Origin: Ornithinibacillus bavariensis
Lineage (GTDB): Bacteria > Bacillota > Bacilli > Bacillales > Amphibacillaceae
Length of the DNA stretch: 64,000 nucleotides
Assembly (NCBI RefSeq): GCF_018333235.1
Contig: NZ_BORP01000009.1
Location: forward strand, 1-64,000
Direction: 5' to 3'
Part shown: positions 43,601 to 51,580 of the stretch, piece after piece
Numbering within the stretch: the stretch's first letter is position 1
How the letters are laid out: every line of letters begins with the position of its first letter
Notes under the pieces: generated by a model
The model's input: the letters and a program-made list of their open reading frames with translations, nothing else
Database searches by the model: none
What the model was told of the DNA's origin: nothing
Translations under genes and position numbers: made by a program

Positions 43601-44195
43601 GAGCACGTAACAGCACTGTGATTGGCAATTTACGTGTACGATCAATACGAACATAAGCAACATCTTTAGCATCCGTTTCAAATTCTAACCAAGCTCCTCG
43701 GTTTGGAATAACGGTTGCAGCGACGCCTCTTTTTCCGTTTTTATCAATTTTTTCGTTGAAGTAAACGCTCGGCGAACGAACAAGCTGTGATACGATAACA
43801 CGTTCTGCTCCATTAATGATGAACGTACCTGTATCCGTCATGAGAGGGAAGTCTCCCATAAAGACTTCTTGCTCCTTCACTTCACCAGTTTCATTGTTGA
43901 TCAAACGAACCTTCACACGAAGCGGAGCATTGTAAGTTACATCTCTTTCTTTTGATTCATCTACTGGATATTTCGGTTCACCTAAGCTATAATCTACAAA
44001 CTCAAGTGATAGATTACCTGTAAAATCCTCAATTGGAGAAATGTCCTGAAACATCTCTCGCAAACCTTCTTCCATAAACCATTGATATGAAGCGGTTTGG
44101 ATTTCGATTAGATTCGGCAATTCTAATACTTCACTGATGCGCGCATAACTTCTACGCTTTCGGTGCCGTCCATACTGAACTAGTTGACCTGTCAA
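40659..44195 (-). CDS. rpoB: RNA polymerase subunit beta
   Basis: This subunit of about 1178 residues contains the rifampicin-pocket segment [20 protein letters not shown] with wild-type residues, [19 protein letters not shown] and an acidic C-terminus. The start is TTG 44195 ([11 protein letters not shown] follows), 6 nt after GAGAGGTG, matching the TTG start known for Bacillus subtilis. The GTG at 44204 lies in the ribosome binding site. A leader of over 300 nt with repeats precedes it. Confidence 0.98.
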   Translation of the reverse strand: MTGQLVQYGRHRKRRSYARISEVLELPNLIEIQTASYQWFMEEGLREMFQDISPIEDFTGNLSLEFVDYSLGEPKYPVDESKERDVTYNAPLRVKVRLINNETGEVKEQEVFMGDFPLMTDTGTFIINGAERVIVSQLVRSPSVYFNEKIDKNGKRGVAATVIPNRGAWLEFETDAKDVAYVRIDRTRKLPITVLLRALGFGTDQEIIDLIGENEYLMNTLEKDNTETTEKALLEIYERLRPGEPPTVENAKSLLISRFFDPKRYDLAHVGRYKINKKLHIKNRLFNQVLAEPIVDPETGEVLAQAGDKVERRLLDKLIPYIEENDVILGERILEPHDGVLEDPIRIQSIKIVDPTDPSGERALNVIGNAHIDSSVKHIAPADILASISYFFNLLHHVGDTDDIDHLGNRRLRSVGELLQNQFRIGLSRMERVVRERMSIQDTSSVTPQQLINIRPVIASIKEFFGSSQLSQFMDQTNPLAELTHKRRLSALGPGGLTRERAGFEVRDVHYSHYGRMCPIETPEGPNIGLINSLSSYAKVNKFGFIETPYRRVDPDTGKVTNQIDYLTADEEDNYIVAQANARLNDDGTFADEEVISRFRGENTVVPREKIDYMDVSPKQVVSAATACIPFLENDDSNRALMGANMQRQAVPLLSPEAPIVGTGMEYVSGKDSGAAIICKHDGIVERVEAKEVIVRRVAVVDGKEVKGDTDRYKLQKFIRSNQGTCYNQRPIVQEGDRVTKGEVLADGPSMEKGELALGRNVLVAFMTWEGYNYEDAIIMSERLVKDDVYTSIHIEEYESEARDTKLGPEEITRDIPNVGEEALKNLNEQGIIRIGAEVSDGDILVGKVTPKGVTELSAEERLLHAIFGEKAREVRDTSLRVPHGAGGIVLDVKVFNREDGDELPPGVNELVRVYIVQKRKIHEGDKMAGRHGNKGVISRILPEEDMPFLPDGTPVDIMLNPLGVPSRMNIGQVFELHLGMAARQLGIHVATPVFDGATEQDVWDTLEEAGMPRDAKSILYDGRTGVPFDNRVSVGVMYMIKLAHMVDDKLHARSTGPYSLVTQQPLGGKAQFGGQRFGEMEVWALEAYGAAYTLQEILTVKSDDVVGRVKTYEAIVKGDNVPEPGVPESFKVLIKELQSLGLDVKILAGDESEIEMRDLEEEDTQAASKLNLEVEEN

Positions 44196-44229
44196 CTGCT
44201 TCACCTCTCAAATCATGCTTATTTTGATT

Positions 44230-44244
44230 ATGAGCAATGCTCAT
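44230..44244 (-). other. Short palindrome near rpoB start
   Basis: ATGAGC-AAT-GCTCAT, a 6-bp hairpin with a 3-nt loop, lies 35 nt before the rpoB start, just before the ribosome binding site region. Confidence 0.4.
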
Positions 44245-44330
44245 AGTTAAAAATAATATATTGTTAGAGAACAACTACCTCCATAACAGGAAGCTATGTT
44301 CTCACAACTGCATTAAATAAACTTACCTCA

Positions 44331-44398
44331 CAAGTAATACTTACAACAGGTGAAATTGCATCCTTTAGCTCCATTTCACCGAAACAAAATATTACTTG
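44331..44398 (-). other. Nested two-level inverted repeat in the rpoB leader
   Basis: The outer arms CAAGTAATA (44331-44339) / TATTACTTG (44390-44398) enclose perfectly centred inner arms GGTGAAAT (44349-44356) / ATTTCACC (44373-44380). The two 9-nt segments between the stems are symmetrical and three more pairs (one G-U) extend the outer stem. In RNA this is a long interrupted hairpin with a 16-nt loop, about 140-200 nt before rpoB. It resembles a protein-binding leader or processing site. Confidence 0.7.
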
Positions 44399-44529
44399 CC
44401 ATACCTAAAATTATGGGGTATCATTTTAAAAAGAAAAGAAATAACCTAATTTTAATCTAGATTAAATGAGAAAAATAGATAGAACGCACTAAAAAACTCG
44501 ATTCTATCATTGTTTCCGATAACCAGTGA

Positions 44530-44558
44530 ATTATACACTTTTCTTCCTTTGATAACAA
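44530..44558 (-). promoter_or_regulatory. rpoB promoter (proximal)
   Basis: TTGTTA (complement of 44553-44558), a 17-nt spacer and a perfect TATAAT (complement of 44530-44535). The predicted leader to rpoB is about 330 nt. Confidence 0.7.
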
Positions 44559-44597
44559 ATTCCTCTTGACAAAGGTTTCCCATATTAGCATTTTATT

Positions 44598-44627
44598 ATA
44601 TTACCACATTTTAAAATAGAAAGTCAA
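44598..44627 (-). promoter_or_regulatory. rpoB promoter (distal)
   Basis: TTGACT (complement of 44622-44627), an 18-nt spacer and TAATAT (complement of 44598-44603). The -35 box overlaps the stop codon of the upstream methyltransferase gene. Confidence 0.6.
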
Positions 44628-45226
44628 TCCTTTACCGCTCGCAAAATATAATACCCTTTACTGCGCTCTATAGTTTCACAGTTTCCAAATAAAGCTTCTA
44701 TTTTTTCAATTGCTGAAGGTGCACCTTGCTTTTTTTGAATAACAACCCAAAGCTCTCCACCCTTATGCAATCTATCCTTCGAACCTTCAAACATTCCATG
44801 AACTACTTTTTTACCTGCTCGAATCGGCGGATTAGTTAAGATAGCAGCAAAAGAACGTTCTTTCAAACTAGAAAACTGATTGCTTATTACTATTTCTACA
44901 TTATGTATGCCGTTTTGTTCTGTATTAGTTTTCGCTAGAGATAATGCACGTTCATTTACATCAGCCATGACAACCGTTCTTTCAGGCATCTCATTAGCAA
45001 TAGCCATCCCAATTGGACCATACCCACAGCCTAAATCCAATATATCCCCTGGTACTTGTGGCGGAGTGAACGTTTCAACTAATAATCTTGTACCGAAGTC
45101 GACCTCGTTTTTTGAAAAAACACCTACATCACTAGAAAATACATAGTTTTTTCCACGCAGTTTATAATTCCATGTCATGGGTGAACTTTTTGATTGGGGT
45201 TTTTGTGAAAAGTAATGCTCAGTCAT
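44624..45226 (-). CDS. RsmC-like class I methyltransferase (YbxB)
   Basis: The 200-residue protein has an SAM-binding motif DLGCGYGPIGMA and the catalytic TNPPIRAG (N-P-P-I/F type), as in 16S rRNA guanine-N2 methyltransferases of the RsmC/RsmJ group. The N-terminal HYFSQKPQ region is typical. It corresponds to ybxB of Bacillus subtilis, between rplL and rpoB. The exact rRNA target is inferred from the family. Confidence 0.9.
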   Translation of the reverse strand: MTEHYFSQKPQSKSSPMTWNYKLRGKNYVFSSDVGVFSKNEVDFGTRLLVETFTPPQVPGDILDLGCGYGPIGMAIANEMPERTVVMADVNERALSLAKTNTEQNGIHNVEIVISNQFSSLKERSFAAILTNPPIRAGKKVVHGMFEGSKDRLHKGGELWVVIQKKQGAPSAIEKIEALFGNCETIERSKGYYILRAVKD

Positions 45227-45281
45227 TTGGGCACCTACTTTACCTATAATATGTCATAATGAAGTTTCTATAATTAAATGT

Positions 45282-45309
45282 AGAGCCCGTCGATTAATAC
45301 GACGAGCTC
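45282..45309 (-). terminator. Terminator after rplL
   Basis: GAGC-C-CGTCG pairs with CGACG-A-GCTC around a 7-nt loop, one mismatch. It lies 33 nt after the rplL stop. The T-run is imperfect, so readthrough into the methyltransferase gene is likely. Confidence 0.65.
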
Positions 45310-45341
45310 ATTTAATTTTTTAATGAAGTTAGTATGATTGA

Positions 45342-45707
45342 TTATTTTACTTCTACAGTAGCGCCAGCTTCTTCAAGCTTACCTTTAACTTCTTCAGCTT
45401 CTTCTTTAGAAACGCCTTCTTTAACTGCTTTAGGAGCGTTATCAACTAAGTCTTTAGCGTCTTTTAAGCCAAGACCAGTGATTTCGCGAACTGCTTTAAC
45501 AACTTTAATTTTAGAAGCACCAGCATCAGCAAGTACAACATCAAATTCAGTTTTTTCTTCAGCAGCGCCACCAGCAGCTGCTCCACCAGCAACAGCAACA
45601 GGAGCCGCAGCAGTTACTCCAAATTCTTCTTCAATAGCTTTAACAAGATCATTAAGATCTAGGACAGACATTTCTTTAATAGCATCGATAATTTGCTCTT
45701 TAGTCAT
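45342..45707 (-). CDS. rplL: 50S ribosomal protein L7/L12
   Basis: The 121-residue stalk protein has an N-terminal dimerisation helix pair, an Ala/Gly-rich hinge ([18 protein letters not shown]) and the C-terminal factor-binding domain with [24 protein letters not shown]. It lies 63 nt after rplJ. Confidence 0.99.
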   Translation of the reverse strand: MTKEQIIDAIKEMSVLDLNDLVKAIEEEFGVTAAAPVAVAGGAAAGGAAEEKTEFDVVLADAGASKIKVVKAVREITGLGLKDAKDLVDNAPKAVKEGVSKEEAEEVKGKLEEAGATVEVK

Positions 45708-45770
45708 TTTATATTTCCTCCTAATAATTAATTTTATAGTTGTTCGAACAGCATTCGATTGTAAATCAAA

Positions 45771-46271
45771 TTATGCGCCTTGTTCTTCTTTTTGTTCCGC
45801 AATAGCTTTTGTAACGTAAGCAAAGTTGCGAATTGGTGCTTGAAGCACGCTGAGTAGCATAGATACCATACCTTCGAAGTTTGGTAGATCTGCAAGCTCC
45901 TTGATTTGTTCAAGTGATACAATCTTACCTTCTAGTACGCCACCTTTGATTTCTAAAGCATCATGGTCTTTAGCAAAATTGCTTAGGATTTTAGCTGGCG
46001 CAATTACATCTTCATTACTGAATGCAATAGCAGTAGGTCCTACTAGAACTTCATTTAACTCTGACAGATTTGCATCATCAGCAGCTCTACGTGTCATTGT
46101 ATTTTTATAAACCTTAAATTCAACACCCGCATCACGAAGCTCTTTACGTAATTGAGTCACCTCAGCAACATCAAGACCACGGTAGTCAACTAAAACAGTT
46201 GATTTACTATCACGTAATTTATCAGCAATTTCTTGTACTAGTTGTTGTTTTGATTCCATTACCTTTGACAT
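45771..46271 (-). CDS. rplJ: 50S ribosomal protein L10
   Basis: This 166-residue stalk base protein has the rRNA-binding N-terminus ([21 protein letters not shown]) and a C-terminal helix that carries L7/L12 dimers. Expression is likely set by the L10 leader just upstream. Confidence 0.99.
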   Translation of the reverse strand: MSKVMESKQQLVQEIADKLRDSKSTVLVDYRGLDVAEVTQLRKELRDAGVEFKVYKNTMTRRAADDANLSELNEVLVGPTAIAFSNEDVIAPAKILSNFAKDHDALEIKGGVLEGKIVSLEQIKELADLPNFEGMVSMLLSVLQAPIRNFAYVTKAIAEQKEEQGA

Positions 46272-46461
46272 TGTTCCACCTCCCGTTAGTTTTGTCCATT
46301 ATACCGCTCTAGGTTCATTCATAAAAAGAGCCCCCATGTAGACATGAAGGCTCCTAAAAAACAAATTCATCTATTTGTTTCAATCACCTCGGCAGGACAT
46401 TAAGCGATTGCTCGCACCTGCTGTCTACGGTACAACGTATTCAATTTATCAAGCGATATTT
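46272..46461 (-). ncRNA. L10 autoregulatory leader with attenuator
   Basis: The minus-strand RNA contains the L10-leader landmarks AGACAGCAGGTGCGA and TTAATGTCCTGCC (complement of 46386-46427). An intrinsic terminator GAGCC...GGCTC plus T-run follows (46328-46353). A match to the Bacillus L10 leader family is by eye. L10(L12)4 binding is expected to control readthrough. Confidence 0.85.
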
Positions 46462-46490
46462 AGTATACCGAATTGACCAATAAAAGTCAA
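46462..46490 (-). promoter_or_regulatory. rplJ promoter
   Basis: TTGACT (complement of 46485-46490), a 17-nt spacer and TATACT (complement of 46462-46467) lie right after the rplA stop. Confidence 0.75.
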
Positions 46491-46497
46491 TTACCAA

Positions 46498-47190
46498 TTA
46501 ACGGTAGTTTGTAACATCAACTTTAATTCCAGGTCCCATTGTAGAGGTAATTGCTACATTTTTCATGTAGATTCCTTTTGCAGCTTGTGGTTTAACTTTG
46601 ATGATAGTTTCTACTAACGCGTCAAAGTTTTCAACAAGTTTTTGGTTATCAAAAGAAATTTTACCGATAGGAACATGGACGTTCGATTGCTTATCTACAC
46701 GATACTCAACCTTACCAGCTTTAATTTCCTTCACTGCTTTTTCCACTTCGAATGTAACTGTACCAGTTTTAGGGTTTGGCATTAGACCTTTAGGTCCAAG
46801 CACACGACCTAGTTTACCAACTTCAGCCATCATGTCAGGAGTAGCTACGATTACATCAAACTCAAACCAGCCTTGGTTAATTTTGTTGATTAAATCTTGA
46901 TCTCCAACATAATCTGCTCCAGCAGCTTCAGCTTCTTTAGCTTTATCACCTTTAGCAAATACTAGAACGCGTTGTGTTTTACCAGTACCGTGTGGTAATA
47001 CGAAAGCACCACGAATTTGTTGGTCAGCTTTCTTAGGATCAACACCTAAACGGAATGCAACTTCAACAGTTTCATCAAATTTAGCTTTAGCTGTTTCCTT
47101 TAGTAGAGTAACAGCTTCATTTATTTCATAAGCTTTAGAACGATCAACAAGCTTAGCAGCTTCTTGATATCTCTTACCTCTTTTAGCCAT
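46498..47190 (-). CDS. rplA: 50S ribosomal protein L1
   Basis: The 230-residue L1-stalk protein has [39 protein letters not shown] and [12 protein letters not shown]1 is an mRNA-binding autoregulator in many bacteria; a 10-bp hairpin lies 47 nt before its start. Confidence 0.99.
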   Translation of the reverse strand: MAKRGKRYQEAAKLVDRSKAYEINEAVTLLKETAKAKFDETVEVAFRLGVDPKKADQQIRGAFVLPHGTGKTQRVLVFAKGDKAKEAEAAGADYVGDQDLINKINQGWFEFDVIVATPDMMAEVGKLGRVLGPKGLMPNPKTGTVTFEVEKAVKEIKAGKVEYRVDKQSNVHVPIGKISFDNQKLVENFDALVETIIKVKPQAAKGIYMKNVAITSTMGPGIKVDVTNYR

Positions 47191-47236
47191 TATTTATTTC
47201 CTCCTCTATTGTGGTAATAACGGTTGTACCTCCCAC

Positions 47237-47263
47237 TTATAAAAGCCCGAACAGCTTTTATAA
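47237..47263 (-). other. Hairpin before rplA
   Basis: TTATAAAAGC / GCTTTTATAA, 10 bp with a 7-nt loop, lies 47 nt before the rplA start. It is a possible L1 or L11-operon control element, or a processing site. Confidence 0.45.
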
Positions 47264-47308
47264 AGCACTAATACAAATAAGAAAATGGTATTTCTTATTC
47301 ATGAAAAA

Positions 47309-47341
47309 GGTTGCGCGAAACGGATGACCATTACCGCAACC
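47309..47341 (-). terminator. Terminator between rplK and rplA
   Basis: On the minus strand GGTTGCG / CGCAACC (7 bp, plus partial extension) is followed by TTTTTC. It starts 21 nt after the rplK stop, so rplA would receive attenuated transcription unless a promoter lies in the gap. Confidence 0.75.
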
Positions 47342-47361
47342 CTTTAGTGTACATTAGAGTA

Positions 47362-47787
47362 TTAGTCTTCAATAACAATACCCATGCTACGTGCAGTACC
47401 TTCAACCATGCGCATCGCTGCTTCTACATCAGCGGCGTTTAAATCAGGCATTTTGGTTTCTGCAATTTCTCTTACTTTATCACGTTTTAAAGTCGCAACC
47501 TTATTTTTATTAGGTTCTCCAGATCCCGAATCTAGACCAGCTGCTTTCTTAAGCAATACAGCTGCAGGTGGAGTTTTCGTAATAAATGTAAATGAACGGT
47601 CTTCAAACACAGTGATTTCAACCGGAATAATTAAACCAGCTTGATCTTGCGTACGAGCATTAAATTCCTTACAGAATCCCATGATATTAACACCGGCTTG
47701 ACCAAGTGCAGGTCCTACTGGTGGTGCTGGGTTAGCTTTACCAGCTGGAATTTGCAATTTAACTAATTTGATTACTTTTTTAGCCAC
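47362..47787 (-). CDS. rplK: 50S ribosomal protein L11
   Basis: The 141-residue GTPase-centre protein ([39 protein letters not shown]) is needed for RelA activation and is the thiostrepton site. The start is GTG 47787, 6 nt after AAGGAGGTG; the GTG at 47796 lies inside that site. Confidence 0.98.
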   Translation of the reverse strand: MAKKVIKLVKLQIPAGKANPAPPVGPALGQAGVNIMGFCKEFNARTQDQAGLIIPVEITVFEDRSFTFITKTPPAAVLLKKAAGLDSGSGEPNKNKVATLKRDKVREIAETKMPDLNAADVEAAMRMVEGTARSMGIVIED

Positions 47788-47889
47788 GAGACACACCTCC
47801 TTAAAGTCCGTGATGTGGTAATTGGGGATATTCCCCTCCCACTCATTTTTAGCCCTAACATTTGGTTCGAGGGCATGAATAACACAAGA

Positions 47890-47918
47890 ATTTTAGCACG
47901 AAAATGAAAAATATGCAA
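47890..47918 (-). promoter_or_regulatory. rplK promoter
   Basis: TTGCAT (complement of 47913-47918), a 17-nt spacer and TAAAAT (complement of 47890-47895) with an extended-10 TG. The leader that follows contains GGGGATATTCCCC at 47826-47838. Confidence 0.7.
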
Positions 47919-47940
47919 GACTTTCAAGAAATATTTATCC

Positions 47941-48474
47941 TTATATTTTCTCGATTTGTGAGAAATCCAATTCTACAGGAGTCTCTCTACCAAACATATT
48001 CACATGAACCTTAACCTTCTGCTTATCCACATCAATATGTTCAATCGAACCGGTAAAGTTAGCAAAAGGTCCATCCATAACTCTTACATTTTCTTTTAAT
48101 TCGAAGTCTACTTGAACTACAGGTTCCGCCATTCCCATACGCTTAAGAATAGCTTCCGCTTCGCCAGGTAGTAATGGGGTTGGCTTTGTACCACCACCAC
48201 TAGAACCGATAAAGCCAGTAACTCCTGGGGTATTGCGCACAACATACCAAGAATCGTCTGTCATAATCATTTCGGTTAGAACATAACCAGGAAATACCTT
48301 TTTCTTTTGTACCTTCTTTTTACCGTTTTTTATTTCTGTTTCTTCTTCCTCAGGAACAATGACACGGAAAATTTTATCCTCCATACCCATTGTTTCTACT
48401 CGTTTTTCCAGGTTTGCTTTTACTTTATTTTCATACCCTGAATATGTATGAACAACATACCAATTTTTCTCCAT
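47941..48474 (-). CDS. nusG: Transcription elongation factor NusG
   Basis: The 177-residue NusG has an NGN domain (WYVVHTYSGYENKVKANLEKR) and a C-terminal KOW domain (VRVMDGPFANFTGSIEHIDVDKQ). In Bacillus NusG promotes sequence-specific pausing. It is separated from secE by a 254-nt region holding a promoter-like sequence, a strong terminator and further hairpins, so it may be expressed apart from secE. Confidence 0.98.
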   Translation of the reverse strand: MEKNWYVVHTYSGYENKVKANLEKRVETMGMEDKIFRVIVPEEEETEIKNGKKKVQKKKVFPGYVLTEMIMTDDSWYVVRNTPGVTGFIGSSGGGTKPTPLLPGEAEAILKRMGMAEPVVQVDFELKENVRVMDGPFANFTGSIEHIDVDKQKVKVHVNMFGRETPVELDFSQIEKI

Positions 48475-48526
48475 AATAATAGGACCTTACGTCCTTCCCT
48501 CCCTTTGGGTAGATTCACCATTTCCA

Positions 48527-48557
48527 ATAAGGCTTTATTCGCAAAAAGCCTATTATC
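48527..48557 (-). other. Hairpin in the nusG leader
   Basis: AATAAGGCTTT / AAAAGCCTATT pair with one bulge around ATTCGC, ending about 55 nt before nusG. The AGCCTATT sequence recurs at 48647-48654 and, as AGCCTAAATT, at 48631-48640. Confidence 0.45.
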
Positions 48558-48657
48558 ATAAATTAGGAGATAATGAGACTTTCTCAGAAGCTGCTATGAG
48601 GGTCCCCATCACAACCACCAATACAAAAAGAGCCTAAATTAAAAAAAGCCTATTAAA

Positions 48658-48682
48658 AAAACCCGTATTATCCGGGTTTTTA
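48658..48682 (-). terminator. Strong terminator between secE and nusG
   Basis: On the minus strand AACCCG-GATAATA-CGGGTT is followed by T7. A TGCTATAAT extended -10 element (complement of 48706-48714) lies just upstream of it, so the hairpin could end secE transcripts, attenuate nusG, or both. Confidence 0.85.
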
Positions 48683-48728
48683 GCAACAGTCGCTATCCAT
48701 CTTTCATTATAGCATAATTATAAGAATT

Positions 48729-48902
48729 TTATTCAAAAAATAAGTTCAAAAATTGAGAGATTCCTAAATCGATAAGCCCAAAGAAAACAGCCATAAATAC
48801 AACGGTTGAAACTACAACAATGGTATAGCTAGATAATTCCTTTCCCTTTGGCCAACTAACTTTCTTCATTTCTCTAGAGACATTTTTTAGAAATTTAAAC
48901 AT
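48729..48902 (-). CDS. secE: Protein translocase subunit SecE
   Basis: The 57-residue single-helix SecE has the conserved amphipathic VSREMKKVSWPKGKEL followed by one membrane helix. ATG 48902 follows a G-rich site (GGGGGG, 6 nt); an in-frame TTG/ATG further up (48917) would add five residues. It pairs with SecY at 21.2-22.5 kb. Confidence 0.95.
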   Translation of the reverse strand: MFKFLKNVSREMKKVSWPKGKELSSYTIVVVSTVVFMAVFFGLIDLGISQFLNLFFE

Positions 48903-48947
48903 GTTTGTACCCCCCAAACTCAGGCGTGGATTCCACTTATCTAAAAA

Positions 48948-49097
48948 TTATTTTGTTTCGCGATGCAATGTATGTTGTCCACATGCTTTGCAAAATTTTC
49001 GCACTTCCATGCGTGAAGCTTGTGTGGATACATTTTTACTAGTTGTGTAATTTCTGCTGGAGCATATTGCACACGCTAATGTGATTTTCTTCGTCAT
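48948..49097 (-). CDS. rpmG: 50S ribosomal protein L33, CxxC type
   Basis: A 49-codon gene encodes [17 protein letters not shown]... ending [10 protein letters not shown]. Zinc ligands are CAIC and CKAC. GGGGTGAT precedes two adjacent ATG codons (49100 and 49097). It is placed upstream of secE, as in Bacillus. The CxxC form is zinc-dependent, and paralogues without Cys are often found elsewhere. Confidence 0.93.
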   Translation of the reverse strand: MTKKITLACAICSSRNYTTSKNVSTQASRMEVRKFCKACGQHTLHRETK

Positions 49098-49166
49098 CAT
49101 ATCACCCCAAATTAGGGTTTTTTCTCATTTTAATGTAGCACGGTTGTCCAATTGTGTCAACGATAC

Positions 49167-49817
49167 TTATAAGCTTAGTTCATTCGTTTCCATCAGTTGT
49201 TCCAGCTTTCGTTTTACTCGCTGCAACGCATTATCAATCGATTTTACGTGCCTATTTAACTCTACAGAAATTTCTTGATATGTCTTACCTTCTAAGTATA
49301 AATGGAGTACCCCTTTTTCAAATTCACTCAGTAACTCTGAAAGCTTTAGTTCCATATCGCCAAAATTTTCTCGGTTAACCAATAGCTCCTGTGGATCAAT
49401 CGCCCTAGAGCCAGCGATAACGTCAAGTAATGTTCGATCGGATTCTTCATCATAAATAGGCTTGTCCAACGAAACATAAGAATTTAATGGAATATGTTTC
49501 TGCCTCGTAGCAGTCTTAATAGCCGTTATAATTTGTCTCGTAATACATAATTCCGCAAATGCTTTAAAAGATGTCAATTTATCCTCATTATAATCCCGAA
49601 TTGCCTTATAAAGGCCAATCATGCCTTCTTGGATAATGTCTTCTTTATCAGCACCAATTAGAAAATAAGTTCTAGCTTTAGCCCGGACAAAGTTCTTATA
49701 CTTATGAATTAAATAATCCAATGCCTCATTATCTCCTTGATGGATTAGCTCTAAAACTTCATCATCATCAAGCTTGAGTAATTTGTCATTGTCTTTGATT
49801 AATTGCTTGATGTTCAC
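49167..49817 (-). CDS. sigH: RNA polymerase sigma-H factor
   Basis: Sigma-H directs stationary-phase and early sporulation genes. The 216-residue protein has region 2 (DYLIHKYKNFVRAKARTYFLIGADKEDIIQEG), the conserved KAFAELCITRQIITAIKTATRQKH and region 4 (YQEISVELNRHVKSIDNALQRVKRK). The start is GTG 49817 after AAGGGGG. A sigma-A promoter lies upstream. Confidence 0.98.
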   Translation of the reverse strand: MNIKQLIKDNDKLLKLDDDEVLELIHQGDNEALDYLIHKYKNFVRAKARTYFLIGADKEDIIQEGMIGLYKAIRDYNEDKLTSFKAFAELCITRQIITAIKTATRQKHIPLNSYVSLDKPIYDEESDRTLLDVIAGSRAIDPQELLVNRENFGDMELKLSELLSEFEKGVLHLYLEGKTYQEISVELNRHVKSIDNALQRVKRKLEQLMETNELSL

Positions 49818-49856
49818 CCGGAAAGCCCCCTTGACAAATTAGTCAATATTACAAAC

Positions 49857-49885
49857 ATTATACAGTAAGCACCTTAATAACACAA
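49857..49885 (-). promoter_or_regulatory. sigH promoter (sigma-A type)
   Basis: TTGTGT (complement of 49880-49885), a 17-nt spacer and TATAAT (complement of 49857-49862). A small hairpin TTGAC/GTCAA (49831-49846) lies between it and the GTG start. Confidence 0.7.
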
Positions 49886-49926
49886 TAGCCTAAATTTTCT
49901 AGACAAATGCGTGGGCGCCATGATAT

Positions 49927-50433
49927 TTATTCCCCTCTTCGCCATTTTTCAAACTTTTCTAGAACATCATCAGATAAAGGTATTTTAGATTTCGGCATGG
50001 TTTTGAGGTGCTGTGACACATTGTGACTAATTTCCCTTTCAAGCTCCGCCAATTCCAGTGACAATTCCCGTGCAGACTTCCTTAGAGCACCTTGCCCAAA
50101 AATAATTCGTTGCTCTGCATAATCAGAGGTTGCAACATAAACCTGTGTCTGGACATTCTTTAACCTCTTAACTAGGCGTTCAATGCATTCGTCAGCTGTT
50201 TCCTTTTCCTTCGTATAGATTATTTCTACTTTGTATTGCTTCAATTTATTTTCAATACCACGCACATAATACGCATCAAATACAATAATTACCCTGTGAC
50301 CCGAGTATGCTTGATATTCTGCCATCATCTCGATTAATTTATCCCGTGCTTGTCCCAAATCCTTCTTCTTTAGTTCCTTCAACTCATCCCAATCGCCAAT
50401 AATGTTGTAGCCATCCACTATTAATACCACCAT
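49927..50433 (-). CDS. rae1: Ribosome-associated NYN-domain endonuclease Rae1
   Basis: The 168-residue YacP/Rae1-type PIN-like (NYN) protein begins MVVLIVDGYNIIGDWDEL, with IVFDAYYVRG and VATSDYAEQ acidic-site motifs. Rae1 of Bacillus subtilis cleaves mRNA in the ribosomal A site. It is 2 nt after rlmB and upstream of sigH, as in Bacillus. Confidence 0.95.
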   Translation of the reverse strand: MVVLIVDGYNIIGDWDELKELKKKDLGQARDKLIEMMAEYQAYSGHRVIIVFDAYYVRGIENKLKQYKVEIIYTKEKETADECIERLVKRLKNVQTQVYVATSDYAEQRIIFGQGALRKSARELSLELAELEREISHNVSQHLKTMPKSKIPLSDDVLEKFEKWRRGE

Positions 50434-50435
50434 GG

Positions 50436-51179
50436 TTACTCACCAATCGGATATCTTTTACGATACACCTCATACAATAGCAAGCTACAGGCAACAGAAG
50501 CATTAAGAGAAGAGACTTTTCCTTTCATCGGAAGACTTACAGTCCAATCACACTTTTCACGCACCAGTCTACTCATACCCTTTCCTTCATTACCGATAAC
50601 AAGAGCTATCGGCAATGCGCCATCGAGCTTTCGATAGTCCTCTGTTGCCTCCGCTTCCGTCCCAACCACCCAGACATTTCGTTCCTTTAACTCCTCAATT
50701 GTCTGAGCAATATTTGTCACTCGTACAACAGGAATATGTTCTAATGCCCCAGCTGCTGTCTTGGCCACCGTTGCCGTTAGACCTACAGACCTTCTTTTCG
50801 GAATGATAACACCATGCGCTCCAGTAGCATCAGCCGTCCTTAGGATAGAGCCTAAATTATGTGGATCCTCCAGTTCATCAAGAATAATAAAAAATGGGCT
50901 TTCCTCTCGTTCTTTGGCTCGTTCAAACAATTCATCTAATGATGCGTAATCATAAGGAGCCACATATGCGATAACCCCTTGATGGTTACCATCTGAGAGC
51001 TGATCTATTTTATTCTTTGGGACTTTTTGTACGATTGTACCTGCTGACTTGGCTAATTGGTTTATTTTTCCTTGTGCATTTGCATTTAACTGATCTGAGA
51101 TTAATACTTTATTGACTGAACGACCAGATTTAAGCGCCTCAACAACTGGATTTTTACCAATAATTATTTCCTTTTCCAT
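50436..51179 (-). CDS. rlmB: 23S rRNA (guanosine-2'-O-)-methyltransferase RlmB-type
   Basis: The 247-residue SpoU/TrmH-class SPOUT methyltransferase has a substrate-binding N-terminus (IIGKNPVVEALKSGR) and the knot motifs LDELEDPHNLGSILRTA, VIGNEGKGMSRLV and MKGKVSSLNASVACSLLLYE. Its ATG overlaps the mrnC stop by 1 nt. Confidence 0.95.
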   Translation of the reverse strand: MEKEIIIGKNPVVEALKSGRSVNKVLISDQLNANAQGKINQLAKSAGTIVQKVPKNKIDQLSDGNHQGVIAYVAPYDYASLDELFERAKEREESPFFIILDELEDPHNLGSILRTADATGAHGVIIPKRRSVGLTATVAKTAAGALEHIPVVRVTNIAQTIEELKERNVWVVGTEAEATEDYRKLDGALPIALVIGNEGKGMSRLVREKCDWTVSLPMKGKVSSLNASVACSLLLYEVYRKRYPIGE

Positions 51180-51577
51180 TAGTTATTCCTCCTTTCTATG
51201 TAGTCGATTGCTTGCTTCATTAACTCATTTAAGCGCGTTTCTTCTTTTGATAAATAGTAATATCCAAGCAACGCTTCAAAAGCAGTACTATAACGATATG
51301 TTTGCACACTTGTATTTTTCGGAATAGAACCAGATTTTGCATTTCTTCCTCTTGCTACAATCGCTTCTTCTTCCTCTGTAAGTAATTTCTCTTCCAGCCA
51401 ATTCAATAGGACAGCAGCTTGGGCTTTTGCAGAAACAAAGGTTATCGCTTCCTTATGCAAATCATTCGGCTTGACTGTCCCCTTCCCTAATAAATACTCT
51501 CGAACAAAAACCTCATAAACCGCATCGCCCATATAGGCAAGGGCTAGGCTTTTCATTAGTCTGATATCGTTGTTCAT
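51179..51577 (-). CDS. mrnC: Mini-ribonuclease III
   Basis: This 132-residue RNase III catalytic domain without a dsRNA-binding domain has [19 protein letters not shown], with the catalytic acidic residues in the MGDAVYE motif. It matures 23S rRNA ends in Bacillus. It is 3 nt after cysS. Confidence 0.96.
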   Translation of the reverse strand: MNNDIRLMKSLALAYMGDAVYEVFVREYLLGKGTVKPNDLHKEAITFVSAKAQAAVLLNWLEEKLLTEEEEAIVARGRNAKSGSIPKNTSVQTYRYSTAFEALLGYYYLSKEETRLNELMKQAIDYIERRNN

Positions 51578-51580
51578 TTC

